Source: Polyangiaceae bacterium (lineage in GTDB: Bacteria; Myxococcota_A; Polyangia; Polyangiales; Polyangiaceae). From it: a DNA stretch of 64,000 nt. Positions 24,513-32,210 of this stretch are shown here, piece by piece; position 1 is the first letter of the stretch; each line of letters opens with the position of its first letter. The notes below the pieces were generated by a model that was not told the DNA's origin, did not search any database, and saw only the letters and a list, made by a program, of their open reading frames with translations. Made by a program: the position numbers and the translations under genes. The stretch lies in assembly GCA_020849655.1 (NCBI GenBank), contig JADLFU010000066.1, positions 47,255-111,254 on the forward strand. The letters are read 5' to 3'.

Positions 24513-26845
24513 GGCCCGCGCCCTATCACTTCTCGGGGAGCGCCGCAGGCGCGCTCGCGGCGAGCACGAGGTACAGCCGCGCGTCCTGCTCGCGCTGGTG
24601 GTAGCTCGGCTGCATGTGCACACACAGCTGGTCGAAGGCCTTGTCGTGCTCGCGGTGCCGCAGGTGCGCGAGCTCGTGCACGACGATCATCTCGAGCAGC
24701 TCGGGCGCCAGCTCCTCGAACAGCGACGCCACGCGGATCTCCCGCGTCGCCCGCAGCCCCTTGCCGTGGACGCGCGCGCGCGCCGTGTGCAGGCCGAGCG
24801 CGCGGTGCGCGACGTCGAGCCGCGCGTCGTACGACACCCGGTCGACGGGCGGCGCCGAGCGCAGGTGCCGGGCCTTCAGCCGCTGCACGTACTCGTACAG
24901 CGCGCGATCGCCGCGCACGTCGTGCCGCGCCGGGTAGCGGCGCGCAAGCCGCGACGCGAGCTCGCCCGAGTCGCGCAGCCTCGCGACCTCCGCGCGCAGC
25001 GCGGGCGGGACACACGTCAGCGGATCGAGCGGGCGCATCCGACGAGGGCGCGCGCCGCCCGGAGGAGCCGAGCGGCGTCGCGCAGAACAAGTGCAAACCT
25101 AACGGGGTCGCGGGGCTCTGGGTGCTCTGCGGATCGGCGGCGACCGCCGACGTGAAGTCGGCGGCGTTGTCGTCCGGGTCGGCGCCGTTGCCGAGCGCGC
25201 CGCCCGGCAGGCGCTCGAGGCTCACGTCCACGTTGCTCGCCGCGCCGCCGCCGTTGTCGTGCGGCAGGTTCGACACCGGCTTGCCCTCGCAGACGTAGGG
25301 GACCGAGCAGGTGAGCAGGACGCTCGTCGTCGTCGCGTTGTACGAGAAGCAGAGCGCGTCGCGCGTGACGCCGTCGTGGGTGAGCATGACGCTGGCGGCG
25401 TCGGGGATCCCCGTGGAGTACGTGTCGTCGGGCTTCGTCGGGCCGTCGTGGCTGGAGTGGGCGAAGAGCGCGTGGCCGTGGGGTGGGATGACGATCCCCG
25501 TGCCCTTGACGCGCGCGGCTGTCGCGGCCGTCCCGCAGGTGGCGAGGCTCACCGCCGCCGAGCGCGCCGAGATCGCCCACCTGTCGTCGAACTTCACGGG
25601 GATCTTGGTCGGGTTGTAGATCTCGATGAACTCGTCGTTCCCGCCGCCCGTGCCGCGGGTCTGCACCTCGCTGATGAGCAGGACGTCCTCGCAGACGTCG
25701 GACGCGTTGCAGAAGCCGCTCGCGCAGTCGGTGGCGACCTTGCACTTGAGATCGCTCGCGCACGGCGCGCAGGTGTCGCCTCCGCAGTCGACGTCGGTCT
25801 CGGCGCCGTCCATCTTGCCGTCGGCGCAGGCGTCGGCGACGCACACGAACCCGGCGCTGCACAGCTTGCTGGTGCAGTCGTCGTCCACCGCGCACTTCAG
25901 GCCGTCGCCGCACGTGGCGCAGGTGCCGCCGCCGCAGTCGACGTCGGTCTCCGCGCCGTCCACCTTGCCGTCGGCGCAGGCGTCGGCGACGCACACGAGC
26001 CCGGCGCTGCACAGGGTGCTGGTGCAGTCGCCGTCCACGGCGCACTTCAGGCCGTCGGCGCAGGTGCCGCAGGTGCCGCCGCCGCAGTCGACGTCGGTCT
26101 CGGCGCCGTCCATCACGGTGTTCGCGCAGGGATCGCCGTTGCCACCTGCGCCTGCGCTGCCAGCATCGCCGCCTGCGCCTGCGGTGCCCGCGCTGCCCGC
26201 GTCACCGCCTGCGCCTGCGTCCCCGCCCGCGCCCGCCGCGCCGGCGCTGCCTGCGTCGCCACCTGCGCCCGCGCTGCCTGCCGCGCCTGCGTCTCCGCCC
26301 GTGCCCGCGGCGCCCGCCGCGCCCGCGTCTCCGCCCGCGCCTGCTGCGCCCGCGGTGCCCGCCGCTGCGCCGGCCGTGCCCGCCGCGCCCGCCGCCGCGC
26401 CGCCCGCGCCGGACTTGCCCGCCGCGCCCGCCGTCGCGCCGCCTGCGCCCGACTTGCCCGCCGCGCCGGCCGTCGCGCCGCCTGCGCCGGACTTGCCCGC
26501 CGCGCCGGCCGTCGCGCCGCCTGCGCCGGACTTGCCTGCCGCGCCCGCCGTCGCGCCGCCTGCGCCCGACTTGCCCGCTGCGCCCGCCGTCGCGCCTCCC
26601 GCGCCCGATTTACCCGCCGCGCCCGCCGTCGCGCCGCCCGCGCCGGACTTCGCACCGCCGCTGCCGGCCTGAGCTGCGCCCGCCTTGCCGCCCGTGCCCC
26701 CCTTGCCGCCGGCGCCCGCCTTGTTGCCGCCGGCGCCTGCCGCGCCGACGTTCTCGGTGCCCGCGTCGTCACCGCCGCCGCAGGCCGCGCCGAGCGCGAG
26801 GGTGAGGGCTGCGAGCGCGGTGGTGGAGAAGAAGGATCGTTTCAT
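24509..26845 (-). CDS. Lipoprotein with Gly/Ala repeats, ETDVDCGG repeats and lamin-tail domain; C-terminus probably read-through
   Basis: Literal frame 778 residues. Lipobox GAAC (Cys21), a Gly/Ala linker with seven 13-residue KSGAGGATAGAAG-type units, three Cys modules with GAETDVDCGGxTC, then a lamin-tail domain (LISEVQTRG, FIEIYNP, LSLERLPGG-type ending) finishing near residue 581 with SPATP. There the frame lacks a stop and runs about 195 Arg/Ala-rich residues across the whole YgjP gene to 24509. Removing one T at 25101-25102 would give an immediate TAG after SPATP, the natural end. Surface adhesion or scaffold role is a guess. Confidence 0.75.
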   Translation of the reverse strand: MKRSFFSTTALAALTLALGAACGGGDDAGTENVGAAGAGGNKAGAGGKGGTGGKAGAAQAGSGGAKSGAGGATAGAAGKSGAGGATAGAAGKSGAGGATAGAAGKSGAGGATAGAAGKSGAGGATAGAAGKSGAGGATAGAAGKSGAGGAAAGAAGTAGAAAGTAGAAGAGGDAGAAGAAGTGGDAGAAGSAGAGGDAGSAGAAGAGGDAGAGGDAGSAGTAGAGGDAGSAGAGGNGDPCANTVMDGAETDVDCGGGTCGTCADGLKCAVDGDCTSTLCSAGLVCVADACADGKVDGAETDVDCGGGTCATCGDGLKCAVDDDCTSKLCSAGFVCVADACADGKMDGAETDVDCGGDTCAPCASDLKCKVATDCASGFCNASDVCEDVLLISEVQTRGTGGGNDEFIEIYNPTKIPVKFDDRWAISARSAAVSLATCGTAATAARVKGTGIVIPPHGHALFAHSSHDGPTKPDDTYSTGIPDAASVMLTHDGVTRDALCFSYNATTTSVLLTCSVPYVCEGKPVSNLPHDNGGGAASNVDVSLERLPGGALGNGADPDDNAADFTSAVAADPQSTQSPATPLGLHLFCATPLGSSGRRAPSSDAPARSADVCPARAARGGREAARLGRARVAACAPLPGAARRARRSRAVRVRAAAEGPAPALGAARRPGVVRRAARRRAPRARPAHGARARPRQGAAGDAGDPRGVAVRGAGARAARDDRRARARAPAAPRARQGLRPAVCAHAAELPPARAGRAAVPRARRERACGAPREVIGRGP
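24526..25038 (-). CDS. YgjP/DUF45-type zinc metalloprotease
   Basis: A 170-residue cytoplasmic protein with zinc motif HELAH (121-125) and third ligand His131 in HREHDKAF, typical of the YgjP/WLM (M48-like) family; Glu122 is the catalytic base. In front lies the usual helical part with YDARLDVAHRALGLHTARARV. The physiological substrate of this family is unsettled. It overlaps the read-through frame of the upstream lipoprotein entirely, which argues that the read-through, not this gene, is the artefact. The stop is 13 bases before the methyltransferase start. Confidence 0.85.
   Translation of the reverse strand: MRPLDPLTCVPPALRAEVARLRDSGELASRLARRYPARHDVRGDRALYEYVQRLKARHLRSAPPVDRVSYDARLDVAHRALGLHTARARVHGKGLRATREIRVASLFEELAPELLEMIVVHELAHLRHREHDKAFDQLCVHMQPSYHQREQDARLYLVLAASAPAALPEK
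26387..26659 (-). repeat. Coding minisatellite, seven 39-bp units
   Basis: Seven units of 39 bases, phased by the GACTT of each KS codon pair at 26413, 26452, 26491, 26530, 26569, 26608 and 26647. They encode KSGAGGATAGAAG in the lipoprotein linker. Units differ mostly at GCC/GCG/CCG choices. Confidence 0.9.
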
Positions 26846-26953
26846 GCCGCCGAAGGTACCCGGCTCCGAGGCGCGTGCGTGTGGATTCTTCAGCGACCCG
26901 CAGGCCAGCCACGTGCGCCGCGCGCGGTCCGACGCCTGCCCCTGGGGAAATGT

Positions 26954-26970
26954 TTGACATGTGTCATGTC
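26954..26970. promoter_or_regulatory. TTGACA box with overlapping palindrome at the DUF2378 start
   Basis: A consensus TTGACA (26954-26959) overlaps the inverted repeat GACATG-TGT-CATGTC (26956-26970), whose right arm contains the first ATG of the plus-strand gene. No good -10 is seen 17 bases on. It looks like an operator; if it binds a regulator, the real start codon is more likely ATG 26996. Confidence 0.35.
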
Positions 26971-27643
26971 GAAGCGGCTGTGGGGCGAGGTCGCGATGGG
27001 CCACAATGACGCCGTGCCGCCGCCCCCCGCCCACGAGGTGCTCCCGTTCCCGCCCGGGGACGGCCCGTTCCGCGTGAAGGGCGTCGCGTACCGGGGGCAC
27101 TGCGAGTACGTCGAGCGGTTCCTCGCGGGCGGGCTCGCGGCGCAGCAGGCGGGCGTGGTCGACGCGAGGCTGCGGGGCTTCCTCGGGCAGACGTTCCTCG
27201 CGGCGAGCTGGTACGACGTGTACCCGCTCGTCGCGGCGGGCTCGGTCTGCGCGCGCATCGCGGGGCGCACGCTCCCTGATTTTCTCCGCGTGCGAGCGAG
27301 GTACCAGGCCGAGCAGGATCTGCGCGGGGTGTACCGCGCGGCGCTCACCGTCGCGTCACCCGCGCTCCTCGCCGAGCGCCTGCCGCCGATGTTCCAGCGC
27401 TACTTCGACTTCGGCGAGGCGCAGGTGAGCGAGGCGGGCCCGCGCGCGCGGGATGTGCAAGTCGCGGGCGTCCCGGCGACGCTCGCGCCGTGGCTCGGGC
27501 CCATCCTCCAGACGTTCTCGCTGACCGCGCTCGAGTACAACGGCACGCGCCGGCCGGAGGCGAAGCTCCTGCCGTTTCGGGTGACGGGCGTGACGCACGG
27601 GCTCGACGTCGGCGTGATGCGGCTCGCGATCTCGTGGCCTTGA
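26966..27643 (+). CDS. DUF2378 (TIGR02265) myxobacterial family protein
   Basis: A 225-residue soluble protein with the features of the Myxococcus paralogous family TIGR02265/DUF2378: WYDVYPLVAAG, GRTLPDFLRVRARYQAEQDL, then RLPPMFQRYFDFGEAQV. Function of the family is unknown; it is largely restricted to myxobacteria. ATG 26966 gives 225 residues; ATG 26996 (MGHND), with GGGGCGAGG just upstream, has the better ribosome site and would give 215. It is divergent from the lamin-tail lipoprotein gene. Confidence 0.78.
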   Translation: MSKRLWGEVAMGHNDAVPPPPAHEVLPFPPGDGPFRVKGVAYRGHCEYVERFLAGGLAAQQAGVVDARLRGFLGQTFLAASWYDVYPLVAAGSVCARIAGRTLPDFLRVRARYQAEQDLRGVYRAALTVASPALLAERLPPMFQRYFDFGEAQVSEAGPRARDVQVAGVPATLAPWLGPILQTFSLTALEYNGTRRPEAKLLPFRVTGVTHGLDVGVMRLAISWP

Positions 27644-27693
27644 GCGCGCGTCGCACCGGAGGCGGCGCCGCCTCGGCCGATCGAGCCCGCTCC

Positions 27694-28130
27694 TCACCCG
27701 CCACACGTCAATGGATCGTGCGGCGCGCAGCGTCCGTCGACGCACACGAGGTCACCCATGCACGGGTGGGCCGCTCCGGTTGCACACTCTTCACCCGGCA
27801 ACCCGGAGGGATGCACTTGTTCGCGCCCGACGAGCTGAACTGGCATTGCAAGCCCGAGGCGCGAGCGCCGTCAGCGACACCTCGCAGGGTTGACAGGCTT
27901 GCCTCCGCTGCAGCGGGACACACACCTTCTCGCCGATGACGTCACAGACCCCCTCGGCGCAGTCGAGGATCGTGGCGCACGCCTCGCCGGCGCCTTGCAG
28001 ACTCCTCCGTTGCAACTGGTGCCAGCAGCGCACGACGTCACGGTGCAGGCCTCGCCGATACCCACGGGCGCCTTGCAGACGCTGCCGTCGCAGGACAGGC
28101 CCGTCGCACACGTCACGCCGTCGACGAGCG
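27694..28130 (-). pseudogene. Decayed Cys-rich lipoprotein gene, several frameshifts
   Basis: Cys-rich coding can be followed on the minus strand but only by changing frame. First frame, from 28140: VTCATGLSCDGSVCKAP and GEACTVTSCAAGTSCNGGVCKAP. Second: GEACATILDCAEGVCDVIGEKVCVP. Third: GLQCQFSSSGANKCIPPG. Last: PGEECATGAAHPCMGDLVCV through GRCAPHDPLTCGG, ending at a TGA (27694-27696). The 5' end with signal peptide is missing, replaced by arfB. At least three frame changes in about 430 bases make this a remnant. It matches in style the intact Cys-rich lipoprotein at 50986-51888. Confidence 0.7.
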
Positions 28131-28550
28131 TCACCCGCACGCCGCGCGGCGCGCTCGCTTCTTCTCGGACGCCGCGCGCTTCGTGTCGAGCCGCCGCTCG
28201 ACGGCGGCGCGCCCTGGCTTCGTCGGCCTGCGGGGTCTGGGCGCGATCAGGGCCTCCGCGACGAGCTGGGCGAGCCGCGCGCGCGCGATCTCCAGGTTGC
28301 GGGACTGGTCGCGGGTCTGCTGGCAGACGACGAGCAGCGCGCCCTCGGCGTCGAGGCGCGCCCGGGCGAGCAACCGCGCGCGCGCTCCGGCGTCGAGCGC
28401 CGTCGACCGCCCGACCGCGAAGCGGAGCTCGACCTTCGACGAGACCTTGTTCACGTTCTGCCCTCCTGGTCCCGACGCGCGCACCGCGCGCCACGACAGC
28501 TCGCGCGCAGGGAGCGTGCAAGCGCGGGTCACGTAGAGATCGTTCGACAT
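28131..28550 (-). CDS. arfB: Alternative ribosome-rescue factor ArfB (peptidyl-tRNA hydrolase)
   Basis: A 139-residue protein with the class-1 release-factor motif GGQ (29-31) in SGPGGQNVNKVSSKVELRF, followed by TRDQSRNLE and a basic C-terminal tail (KPGRAAVERRLDTKRAASEKKRARR). In ArfB this tail enters the empty mRNA channel of stalled ribosomes and GGQ hydrolyses the peptidyl-tRNA. Length is right for the family (about 140). Divergent from the GH3 gene with a 132-base gap. Confidence 0.93.
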   Translation of the reverse strand: MSNDLYVTRACTLPARELSWRAVRASGPGGQNVNKVSSKVELRFAVGRSTALDAGARARLLARARLDAEGALLVVCQQTRDQSRNLEIARARLAQLVAEALIAPRPRRPTKPGRAAVERRLDTKRAASEKKRARRAACG

Positions 28551-28682
28551 GGCGAGCGGCGCAAAGTAGCAGCGGCGCCCGAGCGCGCCAGCTCGGCCTC
28601 TCCGCGGCGCCGACGCTCGCCGATCCGCCGCGAGGTCACGGCGCCGCGCGACGCCGGCGAGAGGGGTAAGCTCCTCCGCGAG

Positions 28683-30761
28683 ATGCGCGCCATCACGAGC
28701 CTCACCCTCGCCTCGCTCCTCGCGCTGGTGCCCGTCGTGCCCGCCTGCACCTCGTCGCCCGACGACGCGCCCCCGGCCGCCGAGGCGGAGCCCGAGATCG
28801 ATCGACGCACGCGCGAGCTCGTCGCGCAGATGACGCTCGCCGAGAAGGTGGAGCAGCTGCACGGCAGCCACCTCTACCCGGTCGGCGGCCTCTGGGAGAC
28901 GACGGCGAACGAGCGGCTGGGGCTCCCGGGCTTGAAGATGGTCGACGGCCCCCGCGGGGTGCGCGCGGGCAAGGCGACGACGTTCCCCGTCGGCATGGCG
29001 CGCGGCGCGACGTGGGACCCCGAGCTCGAGCGGCGCGTGGGCGAGGCGATGGGCGAGGAGACGGCCGCGCGCGGCGGCGACGTGCTGCTCGCGCCGACAG
29101 TGAACATCCTCCGCCACCCGCGCTGGGGGCGCGCGCAGGAGACGTACGGCGAGGACACGCACCACCTCGGCGTCATGGGCGCCGCCTTCGTCATGGGCGC
29201 GCAAGAGCACGTGCTCGCCAGCGTCAAGCACTACGCCGGCAACAGCATCGAGGAGACCCGCTACGAGGTCGACGTGAGGATGGAAGCGCGCACGCTGCGG
29301 GAGGTGTACCTCCCACACTTCGAGCACATCGTCCGCACCGCCAGGCCGGGGTCGGTGATGACCGCGTACAACCTCGTCAACGGCCAGTACTGCAGCGAGA
29401 ACCCTCACTTGTTGCGTGACATCCTGAAGGGAGAGTGGGGCTTCGACGGGTTCGTCGAGTCCGACTGGGTGTTCGGCACGCGCAGCACCGACGCCGCGGC
29501 GCTGGCGGGCCTCGACGTGGAGATGCCGGTCGACGCGTATTTCGGCGACAAGCTGGTGGCCTCCGTCGAGGCGGGCCGCGTGCCCGAGGCCGTGGTCGAC
29601 GAGGCCGCGCGGCGCGTCGTGAAGAAGCAGCTCGAGCTGCGCCGCGACCACCCGACGCGTCCGCCGCCCGAGGTCGTCGAGAGCGCCCCGCACGTCGCGC
29701 TCGCCCGCCTCGTCGCCGAGCGCGGGGTCGTCCTCCTGCGCAACGTGGGCGACGCGCTGCCCCTCACGGGCGTGACGTCGCTGGTCGTCGTGGGCCCGCT
29801 CGGGGCCACCGCGAACCTCGGCGACTTCGGCAGCAGCGACGCGCGCCCCACCCAGGCGATCTCCCCGCTCGCCGGCCTCACGGCGCGCGCCGGCGCGACG
29901 CCGGTGACGTACGTCGCGGGGCCGACGCTCTCGGCAGAGGACGTGAAGCTGGTCGGCGCGGCGTCCGCGGCCGTCGTGGTGGTGGGCTGGACGGGCAAGG
30001 ACGAGGGCGAGCGCATCATGGACAAGGAGGGCGGCGACCGCGCGTCGCTGCGGCTGTCCGCTGACCAGGAGGCGATGATCCACGCCGTCGCCGCGGCGAG
30101 CCCGCGCACCATCGTCGTGCTCGAGGCGGGCGCGGCCGTCGTCGTGCGACCGTGGGTGGACGAGGTCGCCGCGGTGCTGATGGCCTGGTATCCGGGGCAG
30201 GAGGGCGGCGCCGCGCTCGCGCGGCTGTTGTTCGGCGACGCGGCGCCGGCGGGGCGCCTGCCCATCACCTTCCCGCGGGACGAGGCGCAGCTGCCGCCGT
30301 TCGACGACACGAGCAGCGTGGTGGAGTACGGCTACTTGCACGGCTACCGCCACGTCGAGCGCGCGGGCGAGACGCCGGAGTTTCCGTTCGGGTTCGGCCT
30401 CACCTACACGACGTTTTCACTGTCGAACCTCCGGCTCGACGCGCCCGAGATCGGGGCGTCCGGCGCGACCACGGCGCGCGTCGACGTCACCAACACGGGC
30501 GGGGTCGCGGCGTCGGAGCTCGTGCAGCTCTTCGTCGCGACGCGCGGCTCGAAGGTCGAGCGCGCGCCGCGCGACCTGCGGGCCTTCGCGCGGGTGGAGC
30601 TCGCGCCAGGGGAGACGCAGACCGTCTCCCTGCCGGTCGCCGCCAGGGACACGGCCTACTGGGACGACGGCAGCGGGCGGTTCGTCGTCGAGCCGCTCGG
30701 CGTCGACGTCGAGGTCGCGACCGCGACGGCGCGGCTCACGGCGGCGCTCACCCTTCGCTGA
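28683..30761 (+). CDS. Glycoside hydrolase family 3 beta-glucosidase-type lipoprotein
   Basis: A 692-residue GH3 enzyme exported as a lipoprotein (lipobox VPAC, Cys22). The N-terminal barrel has MTLAEKVEQLHG, KHYAGN (substrate-binding Lys-His) and the nucleophile motif VESDW; the second domain has VVLLRNVGDALPL and GWTGKDEGE; a C-terminal fibronectin-III-like domain (FPFGFGLTYTTF, VDVTNTGGVAASELVQLFV) completes the BglX-type architecture. It should release glucose or xylose from beta-linked oligosaccharides in the envelope. The stop is 3 bases from the convergent efflux gene, leaving no room for a terminator. Confidence 0.92.
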   Translation: MRAITSLTLASLLALVPVVPACTSSPDDAPPAAEAEPEIDRRTRELVAQMTLAEKVEQLHGSHLYPVGGLWETTANERLGLPGLKMVDGPRGVRAGKATTFPVGMARGATWDPELERRVGEAMGEETAARGGDVLLAPTVNILRHPRWGRAQETYGEDTHHLGVMGAAFVMGAQEHVLASVKHYAGNSIEETRYEVDVRMEARTLREVYLPHFEHIVRTARPGSVMTAYNLVNGQYCSENPHLLRDILKGEWGFDGFVESDWVFGTRSTDAAALAGLDVEMPVDAYFGDKLVASVEAGRVPEAVVDEAARRVVKKQLELRRDHPTRPPPEVVESAPHVALARLVAERGVVLLRNVGDALPLTGVTSLVVVGPLGATANLGDFGSSDARPTQAISPLAGLTARAGATPVTYVAGPTLSAEDVKLVGAASAAVVVVGWTGKDEGERIMDKEGGDRASLRLSADQEAMIHAVAAASPRTIVVLEAGAAVVVRPWVDEVAAVLMAWYPGQEGGAALARLLFGDAAPAGRLPITFPRDEAQLPPFDDTSSVVEYGYLHGYRHVERAGETPEFPFGFGLTYTTFSLSNLRLDAPEIGASGATTARVDVTNTGGVAASELVQLFVATRGSKVERAPRDLRAFARVELAPGETQTVSLPVAARDTAYWDDGSGRFVVEPLGVDVEVATATARLTAALTLR

Positions 30762-30764
30762 GCG

Positions 30765-32210
30765 TCACTGCTGGGTGCGCCAGCCCCCGCCGAGCACCTG
30801 GTACAGATCGACCATCGCCTGAAACTGCGCCTTCTTCGTCTCGAGCATCTCGAGCTCGGCGTCCAGCCAGTCCCGGCGCGTCAGCAGCACTTCCATGTAG
30901 TCGGCGCGCGCCGACTGAAACAGCAGCTGCGCCGCGTCGCTCGCCTGCCCGAGCGCGTCGACCTGCTGCGCGCGGAGATCGAAGCTCTTCTTCAGGTTCC
31001 CGATCTGTGACAGTCGGTTCGCGACGTCGGTGTACGCGTGCAGGAGCGTCCGCTCGTACCCGAGGACGGCCTGGACCTGCCGCGCGTTCGCGGAGCGGTA
31101 CTCGGCCTCGATGGCGCGCCGGTTCAACAGCGGCGCCGTGAGGTTCCCCGCCAGGTTGCCGACCAGCGACTCGGGCGTGTCGACGAGGTGCCGCGCGTTG
31201 AAGGCGCGGTAGCCGATGCCCGCCTCGAGGCTCAGCGACGGGTAGAAGGCCTTCTTCGTGTACTTCACGTCGAGCTTCGCGGCGCCGAGCTCGAGCTCCG
31301 CCTGGCGGACGTCGGGGCGGTTGTCGAGCAGCTGCGACGGCAGCCCCGCCTGGATGTTGGCGGGCAGCGGCTCCTTGAATTTCGCCGCGTCCCTGCGCAC
31401 GGGCTGCGGGTAGCGGCCGACGAGGAAGTTGATGCGGTTCTCCGTCATCACCCGCTCCTGCTCGAGGCCGTAGAGGCGCGCCTTGTTGTGCAGCACCTCC
31501 GCCTCGAAGCGCTTGACGGCGAGCTCGGTGACCCGCGCGGCCTCCTTCTGGATCTTCACGACCTCGAGCGCGCCCTCGAGCACCTCGACGTTCTTCTTCA
31601 GGACCTCGAGCTGGTTGTCGAGCGCGACGAGCTCGTAGTACGAGCGCGCGATCTCGGCGACGAGCTGCGTGACGAGGAAGTTCCGCGCCTCGATGCTCGC
31701 GAGGTAGCGCAGATCGGCGGCCTTCGTCGCGTCGCGGAGCCTCCCCCAGACGTCGACCTCCCACGTCCCCGCGAGGCCGAACCCGAAGTCTCCGAGGTTC
31801 TGTGGGAGTTCGTGCGCCTCGTCGCTGACGCCCTGGCTCGTGTGCTTGCCCACGCGGTCGACGCCGGCGCCCGCGCGCGCGCTCACCCGCGGCTGGTACT
31901 CGCCGCGCCGCAGGGAGACCTCGTTGCGCGCGATGATGATCTCCTGCAGCCGCGCGTTCAGCTCCTGGTTTCGCTGCAAGGCCGCCTCGATGAGCGCGCG
32001 CAGCTCCGGGCTCGAGAAGAACTGTTGCCAGGTCGCCTGGGCCTGCGGCGTCGCGGTGTCGGCGCCGAAGGAGGAGGGCACGTGCCGCTCGGGCTCCCGC
32101 GAGGGGTTGTCCTTCAGTGACGGGACGCAGCCCACCTGCCAGCACACGGACGCGGCGAGCGCGACGAGCGCCGCCCGCGCCGCCGTGGCGCCCGAGGTCG
32201 TCTCAGACAT
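30765..32210 (-). CDS. Outer-membrane efflux protein, NodT/OprM type
   Basis: A 481-residue lipoprotein of the outer-membrane factor family (TolC/OprM). Lipobox QVGC (Cys28), then two internal OEP halves of long helices; seen are [38 protein letters not shown] and [16 protein letters not shown]. It forms the exit duct of the RND pump encoded just upstream. The start overlaps the RND gene's stop by 8 bases. It is last in the operon. Confidence 0.93.
   Translation of the reverse strand: MSETTSGATAARAALVALAASVCWQVGCVPSLKDNPSREPERHVPSSFGADTATPQAQATWQQFFSSPELRALIEAALQRNQELNARLQEIIIARNEVSLRRGEYQPRVSARAGAGVDRVGKHTSQGVSDEAHELPQNLGDFGFGLAGTWEVDVWGRLRDATKAADLRYLASIEARNFLVTQLVAEIARSYYELVALDNQLEVLKKNVEVLEGALEVVKIQKEAARVTELAVKRFEAEVLHNKARLYGLEQERVMTENRINFLVGRYPQPVRRDAAKFKEPLPANIQAGLPSQLLDNRPDVRQAELELGAAKLDVKYTKKAFYPSLSLEAGIGYRAFNARHLVDTPESLVGNLAGNLTAPLLNRRAIEAEYRSANARQVQAVLGYERTLLHAYTDVANRLSQIGNLKKSFDLRAQQVDALGQASDAAQLLFQSARADYMEVLLTRRDWLDAELEMLETKKAQFQAMVDLYQVLGGGWRTQQ

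Noticed and set aside
26387..26659. CRISPR-like repeats of 39 bp
   Set aside because: Units are adjacent with no spacers and encode a Gly/Ala stalk.
28131..30353. Long minus-strand frame leading into arfB
   Set aside because: Upstream of ATG 28550 it is the antisense of the GH3 gene.
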